NCBI RefSeq assembly: GCF_016124105.1
Contig: NZ_JADGMQ010000002.1
Span: 186,001-250,000, forward strand
Reading direction: 5' to 3'
DNA: 64,000 nucleotides
Source of the DNA: Aquamicrobium zhengzhouense
Lineage (GTDB): Bacteria; Pseudomonadota; Alphaproteobacteria; Rhizobiales; Rhizobiaceae
Below are positions 48,101 to 55,454 of this stretch, piece after piece. The number at the start of each line of letters is the position of its first letter. Within the stretch, counting starts at the first letter, position 1. The position numbers and the translations under genes were made by a program. Below the pieces are notes generated by a model that searched no databases, was not told where the DNA came from, and was given only the letters and a program-made list of their open reading frames with translations.

Positions 48101-48246
48101 GTTCGGGCAACGTTACGGTCAACGGCATGATCGTTGATCCGAAGCAGCCTTTCGGTGGCTTCAAGCAGTCCGGCGTCGGCCGCGAGGGCGGACCGGAAGG
48201 CCTCGACAACTACCTCGAAGTGAAGACCATCCACTTCGCCGGCTGA
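45142..48246 (+). CDS. Benzoylformate decarboxylase fused to an aldehyde dehydrogenase
   Basis: 1034 codons. Residues 1-535 match benzoylformate decarboxylase: S42, E63 and H86 fall exactly at the catalytic Ser26, Glu47 and His70 (offset 16), FTYH is equivalent to the His281 region, and the ThDP site GDGSSLYA...NNGG is intact. Residues 540-1034 are a full NAD(P)-aldehyde dehydrogenase (ITPWNAPM, FTGSTAAGK, LELGGKS, nucleophile in GQVCFSLTR). Together: phenylglyoxylate-type acid to aldehyde to benzoate. Met540 (46759) has GAGGAAG 8 nt upstream, so the dehydrogenase may also be made alone. GGGAG precedes ATG 45142. Confidence 0.92.
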   Translation: MNKMSQDFLATSTAIPNRTVGEVVFDFLRAKGMTTIFGNPGSTELPMFVGLPKDFTYALGLQESIALAMADAYAQVTRRPAFVNLHSTAGLGHAMGNLYTAFRNRTPLVITTGQQTRDLLPYDPFLGNDAPVEFPKPYVKWAIEPARPEDVPAAIARAYYMAIQPPMGPVLVSVPLSDWDKPSPPLVDREVDTLIGPNPAALDRVAEAINSAEEPVLVVGAGVDIDGGWDAVVRLAETLQAKVWVSPLSSRSSFPERHPLFAGFLPAQQPDLSRCLGSADYVLVLGAPVFTYHFPGSGKHLPDGAQLCLINDDPKLISAAAVGTALLSNTRLAAEGLQARVKQRSRRVEPARVIPRLPVTKAISQRFLMQTLADVRSPESIIVEESPTARGPMHDHLPIERPGGFFTTASGGLGYGLPAAVGAALTRPDQPVIAIIGDGSSLYAIQSIWSAVEHDVDLLIVILNNGGYSALKGIADKTGADSVDGVDIGHIDFVAIAQAQGCKAQRCSDGNKLETCLREMLSQKGPRLLEVILREEEKPMNVMTPNVNSDAGQGWRPNTPEKLFIGGSWIDSSSENRLDVISPVTEEKLFSYPEAGPMDIDRAVWAARDAFDNGPWPRMSPQERAVYLRKVADVITRRLDDIAHSWTLQVGAPIMLTKKLVGQNATLFNYYADLIETYGFVDERQRDDGGKARVVREPVGVCAAITPWNAPMVLLSYKIAGGLAAGCTFVAKPSPETPLEAYILAEAIEEAGLPAGVFNLVPAGREGGDYLVRHKGIDKVAFTGSTAAGKHIGAVCAERLARVSLELGGKSAAILLDDADFAKALPSIMVYSMPITGQVCFSLTRILVPESRKQEFIDLYVGAVKNIKVGDPFDPATQMGPLTMGRQRARVEGYIAAGRAEGAKIACGGGRPVGLDKGFYVEPTVFVDVESNMKIAQEEIFGPVVSIITFKDEEDAVRKANDSDYGLNASVFAADPERGYAVARRIRSGNVTVNGMIVDPKQPFGGFKQSGVGREGGPEGLDNYLEVKTIHFAG

Positions 48247-48275
48247 TCGCGCATCATTTCGAGCTGAATGCCAAA

Positions 48276-48307
48276 GCCGTCGGAGAAATCCGGCGGCTTC
48301 TTCTTTG
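48276..48307 (+). terminator. Terminator of the fusion gene
   Basis: GCCGTCGGA-GAAA-TCCGGCGGC, a 9-bp stem (one G-T pair) with a GAAA tetraloop, followed by TTCTTCTTTG, 30 bp past the stop. Confidence 0.75.
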
Positions 48308-48403
48308 TGCGGCGACGCGGGCGAGGAACCGCAACGATTTGTCCGCCTGAAAGGTTGGAGCATCCATCCGCCACAGACCAAATGGTCCCGCAAAACCACA
48401 ATA

Positions 48404-48439
48404 AAAAAACCCCCGGATTTCTCCGGGGGTCGATTTTTT
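48404..48439. terminator. Bidirectional terminator between fusion gene and TRAP operon
   Basis: CCCCCGGA (48410-48417) pairs with TCCGGGGG (48422-48429); A's on the left and T's on the right serve both strands. It mainly ends the minus-strand TRAP operon. Confidence 0.88.
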
Positions 48440-48449
48440 GGCGGCTGCA

Positions 48450-49745
48450 TCAGCGCATCGTCGCCGGTAGCCACATGATGATGGCCGGGAAGATCACCAT
48501 CAGAGCCATGCGGATTATGTCCGCGGCAATGAATGGCATCACGCCAGAGTAGATTCGGGTCAGCTTAACTTCCTTCGCAATCGAGTTGATGACGAAGACA
48601 TTGATGCCCACCGGTGGACAGATCATGCCGAGCTGGCACGAGGTGACCAGGATGATACCGAACCAGATCGGGTCGAAGCCGAGGTGGACGATCACCGGGA
48701 AGACGATCGGCACGAATAGAATGATCATCGCCATCTCGTCCATCAGCGCGCCAGCGATGAAGAACATGACGAGGATCAGGATCAGCGTGCCGTAAGCACC
48801 CAGATCAAGGCCGATCATGAACATGGTGAGCTTCTGCGGTGCCTGGGTCATCGCCAGGAAGTAGCCGAACAGGATCGCACCGATGAGGACGGTGAAAATC
48901 GCGACAGACGTGCGCAGCGATTCAACAAGGCTGTCGATGATCTGACGTGTGTTCAGGCGGCGACGCATGATGCCGATGAGCATCGTGACAAAGGCACCAA
49001 CAGCTGCTGCCTCAGTTGGCGTGGCGATGCCCATGTAGATGGTGCCGAGGATCGCGATGAAGAGGACTGCGACCGCCCAAATTGGAAGCAGAGACGCAAG
49101 AGCGTCGCGCAGGTCGAATTTGCGCCCAGCTGGCAGACCCTTGCGATGTGCGACGATTACCGTCGCCATGTACATCACGGTTGCCAGGATGCCCGGTATG
49201 ACGCCGGCGATGAAGAGTCGGCCCACGTCCGTTTCGGTCAGGTAGGCGTAGACAACCATCACGACCGATGGCGGGATCAGGATGCCGAGGGTGCCGCCAG
49301 CAGCAATAACGCCGGTGGAGGTGCCGTCATCGTAGCCAGCCTTGCGCATTTCCGGCAGGGCGATACGCGTCATCGTGGCTGCTGTTGCAACGGATGAGCC
49401 GCAAATCGACGAGAAGCCGGCGCAAGCCGCAACGGTCGAAAGAGCAAGGCCGCCACGGAACTGGCCAAGCCAGGCGTTACCGGTGCGGAACAGCTCGCGC
49501 GAGATGCCCGAATTGGTTGCGAACACGCCCATCAGGACGAAGAACGGCACGAGGCTGAGGTTGAAGTCGGTTATCGTGCGGATCGGCGATGTTGTAAGAA
49601 GGTTTAGTGCCGGGGTAATGCCTCGGATCGCGCCAAAGCCGACCACGCCGACGATACCCATGGCGATGCCGATCGGCACCCGCAGGCCCATCAGCACGAA
49701 CATGCCAATGAAGCCCCAAACGGCTACCCAGTCTGCGTAAGTCAT
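48450..49745 (-). CDS. TRAP transporter large permease DctM
   Basis: 431 residues with about twelve membrane spans in the DctM arrangement (GAIRGITPALNLLTTSPIRT, SICGSSVATAATMTRIALPEM, LGILIPPSVVMVVYAYLTETDVG, CPPVGINVFVINSI). It moves a carboxylate with sodium. It overlaps dctQ by 4 nt. The place among aromatic-acid genes suggests uptake of a mandelate-like or other aromatic acid. Confidence 0.95.
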   Translation of the reverse strand: MTYADWVAVWGFIGMFVLMGLRVPIGIAMGIVGVVGFGAIRGITPALNLLTTSPIRTITDFNLSLVPFFVLMGVFATNSGISRELFRTGNAWLGQFRGGLALSTVAACAGFSSICGSSVATAATMTRIALPEMRKAGYDDGTSTGVIAAGGTLGILIPPSVVMVVYAYLTETDVGRLFIAGVIPGILATVMYMATVIVAHRKGLPAGRKFDLRDALASLLPIWAVAVLFIAILGTIYMGIATPTEAAAVGAFVTMLIGIMRRRLNTRQIIDSLVESLRTSVAIFTVLIGAILFGYFLAMTQAPQKLTMFMIGLDLGAYGTLILILVMFFIAGALMDEMAMIILFVPIVFPVIVHLGFDPIWFGIILVTSCQLGMICPPVGINVFVINSIAKEVKLTRIYSGVMPFIAADIIRMALMVIFPAIIMWLPATMR

Positions 49746-50242
49746 ATGCCGTACCCCTCGGCCTGTTCTTCTTGGTCATCGCTGCGGCGGCGGAAAATGG
49801 AAAATGTCACGGTGATGGCGCTGGCAGCGCAACCGACCCAGATGAGCAGGAAAAACGGCCAGACGGGCATCCGAAGGTCGAAAGTCGACTCGTTGCTCGC
49901 ATAGGCGCTGGTGACCCGGTAGAACATCATCCACGTCATGGCGATGGTGAAGACCAGCAGTCCGAACCAGGCGAACAGGTCAATGAACCGCTTTCCAGTC
50001 TTGCCTGCCATTTCGTGAACCAGATCGACGGCGATGTGGCCCCCACGGTAGCCGATAGATGCGAGACCCCACATCACGCATGCTCCGACCATCAGGCGGG
50101 AAAGGTCGAAAGAATCGGGAATAGGCCAAGAGAAGAGATAGCGTCCTGCTGTCGATGCTACGATCAGCAGCATCACTAGGGCGAGTAGAATACCGGCGAT
50201 AGTATCGACTGCGCCACAGAAGCGTTCCACCTTGCGAAGCAT
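49742..50242 (-). CDS. TRAP transporter small permease DctQ
   Basis: 166 residues with four membrane spans (IPDSFDSLSRLMVGACVMWG-like second span, GGHIAVDLVHEM). It supports the large permease and is translationally coupled to it. ATG 50242 has GGGGGG upstream. An 87-bp gap separates it from the upstream binding-protein gene. Confidence 0.93.
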   Translation of the reverse strand: MLRKVERFCGAVDTIAGILLALVMLLIVASTAGRYLFSWPIPDSFDLSRLMVGACVMWGLASIGYRGGHIAVDLVHEMAGKTGKRFIDLFAWFGLLVFTIAMTWMMFYRVTSAYASNESTFDLRMPVWPFFLLIWVGCAASAITVTFSIFRRRSDDQEEQAEGYGI

Positions 50243-50329
50243 GATTGCCCCCCGTTTGGTGTCGTTTGATGAGTTGGGCGGGCGCTGATGCGCCCGCCCG
50301 GTTAAATGCCGCCGGGTGTCCCGCCGGCG

Positions 50330-51346
50330 TTACTTCACCCGCGAGTCATATTTCGCGAGCGTATCTTCAAGGCGCTGCCAAATGGCATCGGCGTCGCCGC
50401 CAGCCTTGTTCACGGTCTCTTTCCACTCGTTGCGAAGCGGCGAGGCGGCTTCCATCCAGAGCTGAACTTCGTCATCGGTCGGCTTGTAGAGGGTGTGGCC
50501 CTCATCAATCATCCGCTGACGGCCTTTGGCTTCGTTTTCCACCCACTTGGCAGCCATCTTCTCGGCCGATTCCGGGTTGCAATGGTCGTCGATGACCTTG
50601 CGGTTTTCCGGTGAGAGGCCTTCGTAAACACCCTTGTTGAAAACGAACGCAAAGGTGGTGACGTAGAACGGCATGTCGAGGTGGTGCTTGGTGAGGTCCT
50701 GAGCACCGAAGGTGAAGATCGAGCCCCACGGCGAAGCCGACATTTCTGCCGCGCCGCGAGCCAGAAGCTCACGCATTTCCGCGGCGCCGGCGAAGACCGA
50801 TGCTGCACCGATGTGGTTCAGCATGCGGGCCATGGTGCCGTGCGCAGGGCGAATGCTCTTGCCCTTCAGGTCATCCGGCACCTGGATCGGGCCATTTACG
50901 CCATGAAGCGTGCCTGGATCGTGCAGGTGGGTGATGCAGAAGTGCACATCCTTCATCTCGTCGGCAGCGTATTCGCGATACCACTCGTCGAATGCACGTG
51001 AGCCGGCATTCGCATTAGAGATGGTGAACGGGATTTCGCCAGCGGCGATAATAGGGAAACGGCCTGGCTGGTAGCCCGGATTGATGAACGCTATGTCCAC
51101 GACGCCGTCACGGGCCATGTCATAGTGATCTGCGGCAGCTCCAAGCTGCTGGGCCGGGAAGATGGTGATCTCGATGCGTCCCTCGGACGCTTCTCTGATC
51201 GATTCTACCCATGGCTCCATGCCACCGGGCTGGAGTGGGTGCTGCGCACCCACCCAGTGTGACAGCGAAAGCTCAACTTCCGCTGCCTGGGCTGTCGTCG
51301 CCAGGGCGGCGACGGCAACCGAAGCTAGCAAGCTCTTAAGTTTCAT
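50330..51346 (-). CDS. TRAP transporter substrate-binding protein DctP, copy 1
   Basis: 338 residues with a signal peptide (LLASVAVAALATTAQA-AEV). DctP fold: LSHWVGAQHPLQPGGMEPW, FPAQQLGAAADHYDMARDGVVDIAFINPGYQPGRFP, and the carboxylate-binding Arg in KSIRPAHGTMARM. It is clearly related to the next gene along most of its length. GGAGGAG precedes ATG 51346. Confidence 0.94.
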   Translation of the reverse strand: MKLKSLLASVAVAALATTAQAAEVELSLSHWVGAQHPLQPGGMEPWVESIREASEGRIEITIFPAQQLGAAADHYDMARDGVVDIAFINPGYQPGRFPIIAAGEIPFTISNANAGSRAFDEWYREYAADEMKDVHFCITHLHDPGTLHGVNGPIQVPDDLKGKSIRPAHGTMARMLNHIGAASVFAGAAEMRELLARGAAEMSASPWGSIFTFGAQDLTKHHLDMPFYVTTFAFVFNKGVYEGLSPENRKVIDDHCNPESAEKMAAKWVENEAKGRQRMIDEGHTLYKPTDDEVQLWMEAASPLRNEWKETVNKAGGDADAIWQRLEDTLAKYDSRVK

Positions 51347-51401
51347 GAATTTCTCCTCCGTGGACATGAAATTTCAGTCTGCTGATCCTCCCTCCCGAGG
51401 A

Positions 51402-52418
51402 TCAGCCAGCGTAGGCGTCGTACTTCTTCAAAGTATCGATCAGGCTGTTCCAGATCGCATCTGCGTCGTGGCCACGGCCGCTGACAGCGGTGCGCCATTC
51501 GTCAGTCAGCGGAGCGGCTGCATCCTTCCACAGCTGAACCTGCGCAGCGGTGGGGACGTGCAGAGTGTGTGCCGAATCGGAAGCGATCTTGTCGCGGCCG
51601 GCAGCTTCTGCATCGGTCCAGCCAGAAGCAATGCGCTCAGCCCACTCCGGCGTGCAGTGGTCGTCAATCACCTTGCGGTCTTCAGCCGAGAGGCCATCAA
51701 CGGTGCCCTTGTTGAAAATGAAGGCGTTGATCGAGTAGTAGAACGGCATGTCGAGGTGGTGGAACACCACGTCGTTTGCACCGAAGGTGTAGAGGGAGTT
51801 CCACGGGGACTGCGTCATGTCAGCGGTGCCGCGTGCTAGGACTTCGCGCATTTCGCCAGCCGGAACCTGAACCGACGCACCGCCCAGCATCGCTACGAAG
51901 CGTGCTTCGGTCGCGTTGGCGGGACGTACGTTCTTGCCGCGAATGTCCTCAGGAACAATGACCGGTTCCTTGGAGTGGATCGTGCCCGGGTCGTGCGAAA
52001 TCGCCATGCAGAAATAGGTGTCGCCCATCTCCAGGTCGGCGTACTGGTCGTACCATTCGGTCAGAGCACGGAGGCCACCGCGCGCATCAGCGAACAGGAA
52101 CGGAATTTCCGCAGCAGCCAGGATCGGGAAACGACCCGGCTGGTAGCCCGGGTTGATGAAGCCGATATCGACGATGCCGTCGCGGGCCATGTCATAGTGG
52201 TCGCCAGCGGCGCCCAACTGAGAGGCCGGGAAGATGTTGATCTGGATACGGCCATTGGACGCTTCCTTGATCGACTCAGCCCACGGCTCCATGCCGGTCA
52301 CCTGCAACGGGTGCGTTCCCGGTACCCAGTGCGATAGTGTTAGCTCTACATCTGCCGCTGCAGACGGAAACGCAAAAGAAGCGGACAGCGCGAGTGCCGC
52401 CAGAGTACGTGTATACAT
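51402..52418 (-). CDS. TRAP transporter substrate-binding protein DctP, copy 2
   Basis: 338 residues, signal peptide ending near AAA-DVE. It shares long stretches with copy 1 (DHYDMARDG, FINPGYQPGRFP, HHLDMPFYY) and is a tandem duplicate that has diverged, with both copies served by one permease pair. The binding Arg is in KNVRPANATEARF. GGGAGG precedes ATG 52418. First gene of the TRAP operon; divergent from the FMN dehydrogenase gene. Confidence 0.94.
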   Translation of the reverse strand: MYTRTLAALALSASFAFPSAAADVELTLSHWVPGTHPLQVTGMEPWAESIKEASNGRIQINIFPASQLGAAGDHYDMARDGIVDIGFINPGYQPGRFPILAAAEIPFLFADARGGLRALTEWYDQYADLEMGDTYFCMAISHDPGTIHSKEPVIVPEDIRGKNVRPANATEARFVAMLGGASVQVPAGEMREVLARGTADMTQSPWNSLYTFGANDVVFHHLDMPFYYSINAFIFNKGTVDGLSAEDRKVIDDHCTPEWAERIASGWTDAEAAGRDKIASDSAHTLHVPTAAQVQLWKDAAAPLTDEWRTAVSGRGHDADAIWNSLIDTLKKYDAYAG

Positions 52419-52487
52419 AAATGCCTCCCTCGTGGCCAAAGGCGCGGGCAGATTTCACCCGCGTATGTAACCGAATGCAAAGCAGTA

Positions 52488-52503
52488 ACACCACATGTGA
52501 TGT
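52488..52503. promoter_or_regulatory. Near-perfect palindrome before the TRAP operon
   Basis: ACACCACATGTGATGT, a 16-bp palindrome with one mismatched pair, 70 bp before the second DctP start in the divergent control region. Confidence 0.4.
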
Positions 52504-52614
52504 CCTAAAACAAGCTGGGAGACGGGCTAGCGCTCGTTTTTTGCGCTGTTGCCCCATTTTCTCCGAGCTGTCTCTGCGGGGCGGGAAGGCGACCTTCGAT
52601 GTCCTCTGGACGAC

Positions 52615-52630
52615 ATGGTGTATACACCAT
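52615..52630. promoter_or_regulatory. Perfect palindrome before the 2-hydroxyacid dehydrogenase, GntR-like
   Basis: ATGGTGTATACACCAT is a perfect 16-bp palindrome of the TGGT...ACCA type bound by FadR-subfamily GntR regulators. It lies 48 bp before the GTG start at 52678. No GntR gene is in the window. Confidence 0.55.
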
Positions 52631-52677
52631 ATAGGGCAAACGATGGGTTTCATCGCATGAATCTGGGAGGACGTGAG

Positions 52678-53898
52678 GTGGGAAGCAGACAATCGCGGTT
52701 GGCGAAATGGAGCATGCGCTACCCCACGGTCGCCGATCTGGTGGAGCCGGCCAGGCGGCGTATTCCTTATTTTGCGTTCGACTTCCTCAAGGGCGGGACC
52801 GGTGATGAGCTTTCCTGTGAGCGGAACTATCGCGCGATTCGCGAGGTAGAGCTTGCCCCAAGATATGGCGGTCCAATTTCTTCGGTGGATATCCGGGCAA
52901 CAATGTTCGGGCGGGAATTGGCGTCCCCTGTGGTGATATCGCCTATCGGCATGGATGGAGCCATTTGGCCCGGAGCTACCCGGATCCTTGCGGCCACGGC
53001 GCGCGATCTCGGCATCGCCTACATGCCATCGACGATGGCAACCGCCTCGATCGAAGAGGTCGCTGGGATCGCACCCGATAACGCCTGGTTTCAGCTTTAC
53101 GCGTTCGCCGATAACGATCACGATGTCTCGTTCGACCTTGTGCGGCGGGCCGAGAAGGCTGGCGCAGGAGTTCTCGCCTTGACGGTCGATATTCCATCTC
53201 CGCCGCGCCGCGTTCGCGACATGCGCAACGGCCTCCTGCCGAAGATGAAGCTGACGCCGGAGAAAATTCTTGCGATGCTCTCGCGCCCAGCCTGGCTTTC
53301 GGCGGTGGCGCGTGAAGGTATGCCGACTCTTGCCAATATACGGCCATACTGCACGCCGGGCGCCGGGCGAGATGAACTCGAAGCCTTCGTTAGGAACAAC
53401 AAGGCCGGAGCGGGTGTGACGTGGGATACCGTTCGGCGTATCCGCGATCTGTGGAAGAAGCCTTTGCTGGTGAAGGGGATCATGCATCCCGCTGACGCGC
53501 TGGAAGCGGTAGCGGCCGGTGTAGATGGCATCGTTGTTTCCAATCACGGGGGGCGACAGTTCGACCCGTCGCCTGCAACAATAGATGTTCTGCCTGCCAT
53601 TCGAGCTGCTGTTGGCGACAAGCTCACCGTGCTGATGGATAGCGGGGTCATGTCCGGGACGGATGTGGTGAAGGCAATTGCCTGTGGCGCGGACGGTGTT
53701 CTCGTCGGGCGTGCGTTTATGTACGGTCTGGCCGCGCTCGGGACCGACGGTGCCCGTCATGTAGCGCACATCCTCCATGAAGAATTGCGCGTTGCGTTGG
53801 CTCAAAGCGGAGCAGACACGCTCGAAGGAGCGCGGCAGCTTGCTGTCAGACATCCAGGAGCCTGGAGCCTGGCAGAGTTCGGCATTCAGGACGTTTGA
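52678..53898 (+). CDS. FMN-dependent 2-hydroxyacid dehydrogenase, (S)-mandelate/L-lactate type
   Basis: 406 residues of the alpha-hydroxyacid oxidase family: TIM barrel with SPIGMDGAIWPGATR, MATASIEEVAG, LTVDIPSPPRRVRDMRNG, LLVKGIMHPADA, and the catalytic His/Arg motif SNHGGRQFDPSPATIDVLP. It oxidises L-2-hydroxyacids to 2-oxoacids with FMN. Beside a benzoylformate decarboxylase, (S)-mandelate or a ring-substituted form is the likely substrate; lactate is the alternative. GTG 52678 is chosen because GGGAGG lies 7 nt upstream; in-frame ATGs upstream lack this. Confidence 0.9.
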   Translation: MGSRQSRLAKWSMRYPTVADLVEPARRRIPYFAFDFLKGGTGDELSCERNYRAIREVELAPRYGGPISSVDIRATMFGRELASPVVISPIGMDGAIWPGATRILAATARDLGIAYMPSTMATASIEEVAGIAPDNAWFQLYAFADNDHDVSFDLVRRAEKAGAGVLALTVDIPSPPRRVRDMRNGLLPKMKLTPEKILAMLSRPAWLSAVAREGMPTLANIRPYCTPGAGRDELEAFVRNNKAGAGVTWDTVRRIRDLWKKPLLVKGIMHPADALEAVAAGVDGIVVSNHGGRQFDPSPATIDVLPAIRAAVGDKLTVLMDSGVMSGTDVVKAIACGADGVLVGRAFMYGLAALGTDGARHVAHILHEELRVALAQSGADTLEGARQLAVRHPGAWSLAEFGIQDV

Positions 53899-54032
53899 GC
53901 GATACGTGACGTCTCACCGATCGAAACACGCCTATTGAAATAGACCAAGCTTGCGTGCGAGTTCTCGCGCGCAAGCCGTGCTGACTGCTGAGGACGCCGG
54001 CGTCTTTGCTGTTCGCACGACCAGGATCGAAA

Positions 54033-55415
54033 ATGTCACACAACGCAGCGCAAGTTATTGAAGCTCTCAAGCCACTCCTTGGCGAGCGATTGGTTACAGC
54101 TACGGCAGTTCGTGAACACCATAGCCGTGACATGTCCAGCCATGCTGCCTCAATGCCCGATGCGGTCGTCTTCCCGCGCACAGAGCAGGAAGTGCAGGAG
54201 ATTGTGCGGGCCTGTGGCAAATACGGCGTGCCCATTGTTCCTTACGGCGCGGGATCCTCGATGGAGGGGCACACCATCCCGATCCATGGCGGTATCTGTC
54301 TGAGCACGCGCGATATGAACGGCATCATTGAAATTGTTGCTGAAGACGCGCTGGCCGTCGTTCAGCCGGGTGTGACCCGCAAGCAACTCAACACCGAACT
54401 GCGCGCACTTGGGCTTACGTTCCCGGTTGATCCCGGCGCGGATGCCACGCTGGGCGGCATGGCTTCAACACGGGCCAGTGGCACCGCCGCGGTGCGCTAC
54501 GGAACGATGCGTGAAAACGTCCTGGCTCTGCGGGCCGTGACTGCAGACGGCGAAGTCGTCAAAACCGGCTCGCGGGCGAAAAAGTCTTCGACCGGGTACG
54601 ATCTGACTCATCTTTTTGTGGGCTCGGAGGGCACTCTCGGCGTCATCACAGAATTGACGGTCCGCCTGCATCCGGTACCGGAGCAGGTGGCCTCGGCGAT
54701 TTGCGCCTTTGAAACGGTCGAGGGAGCAATCGCAACCGTTCAAGAGACGGTTCAGTACGGAATCCCGGTGGGGCGCGTTGAGTTTCTCGACACCTATTCC
54801 ATCGAGAGCACGAACCTTTATTCGGGCATGGACCTGAAGGTTGCGCCAACCCTCTTTTTTGAATTTGAGGGAACGCCGGCGTGGGTGGAGGAGCAATCCA
54901 CGATCGTTGCGGAGATTGCTGCAGCAAATGGCGGCTCAAATTTCCAATGGTCCACCGATGCGGAGGAGCGAGCCCGCCTTTGGCAGGCGCGTCACAATCA
55001 TTATTGGGCGATCAAAGCACGACGCACCGGTTGCGAAATTTACACCAGCGATATTTGCGTTCCGATCTCGAAGCTCGCAGAAAACATCGTTGCGGGCCTG
55101 GCGGACATCGAGGCATCGCCGCTTGAAGGGCAGATCATCGCTCATGCCGGAGACGGGAATTTCCACGCGGGCTATCTGGTGGATCCAAATGATGAGGCCG
55201 AACTCGCGGAGGCAGCACGGCTTGCAGATCGATCTGCTGAGCGTGCGCTGGCCAGCGGCGGGACCGTCAGCGGCGAGCATGGCATCGGGATCGGCAAGTT
55301 GAAGTTCCTGCGCCGCGAACATGGTGATGCGGCTGTCGAGGCGATGAAGCGCATAAAGCTCGCGCTCGACCCCGCAGGTATTATGAACCCCGGAAAATTG
55401 GGGCAGGAAGGCTAG
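54033..55415 (+). CDS. FAD-linked D-2-hydroxyacid dehydrogenase (GlcD/DLD family)
   Basis: 460 residues: FAD-binding domain (VPIVPYGAGSSMEGH, VDPGADATLGGMASTRASGT, GSEGTLGVITELTV) and C-terminal domain with HAGDGNFHAGYL and the GEHGIGIGKLKFL signature. It oxidises D-2-hydroxyacids such as D-lactate. Directly after the L-type FMN enzyme on the same strand, it may handle the opposite enantiomer of the same acid. AGGA lies about 7 nt before ATG 54033. Confidence 0.92.
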   Translation: MSHNAAQVIEALKPLLGERLVTATAVREHHSRDMSSHAASMPDAVVFPRTEQEVQEIVRACGKYGVPIVPYGAGSSMEGHTIPIHGGICLSTRDMNGIIEIVAEDALAVVQPGVTRKQLNTELRALGLTFPVDPGADATLGGMASTRASGTAAVRYGTMRENVLALRAVTADGEVVKTGSRAKKSSTGYDLTHLFVGSEGTLGVITELTVRLHPVPEQVASAICAFETVEGAIATVQETVQYGIPVGRVEFLDTYSIESTNLYSGMDLKVAPTLFFEFEGTPAWVEEQSTIVAEIAAANGGSNFQWSTDAEERARLWQARHNHYWAIKARRTGCEIYTSDICVPISKLAENIVAGLADIEASPLEGQIIAHAGDGNFHAGYLVDPNDEAELAEAARLADRSAERALASGGTVSGEHGIGIGKLKFLRREHGDAAVEAMKRIKLALDPAGIMNPGKLGQEG

Positions 55416-55454
55416 CGCCGCTGCCCCAAAATTTCCGGTAAGCCTTTGGCTTGA

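Noticed and set aside
46546-48474. 642-codon open frame on the minus strand opposite the aldehyde dehydrogenase
   Set aside because: It is a shadow of codon bias in the fusion gene; no domain, start signal or membrane pattern, and the plus-strand frame has clear catalytic motifs.
52276-53853. 525-codon minus-strand frame opposite the FMN dehydrogenase
   Set aside because: No recognisable domain, crosses the divergent promoter with its palindromes, and the real plus-strand gene is certain.
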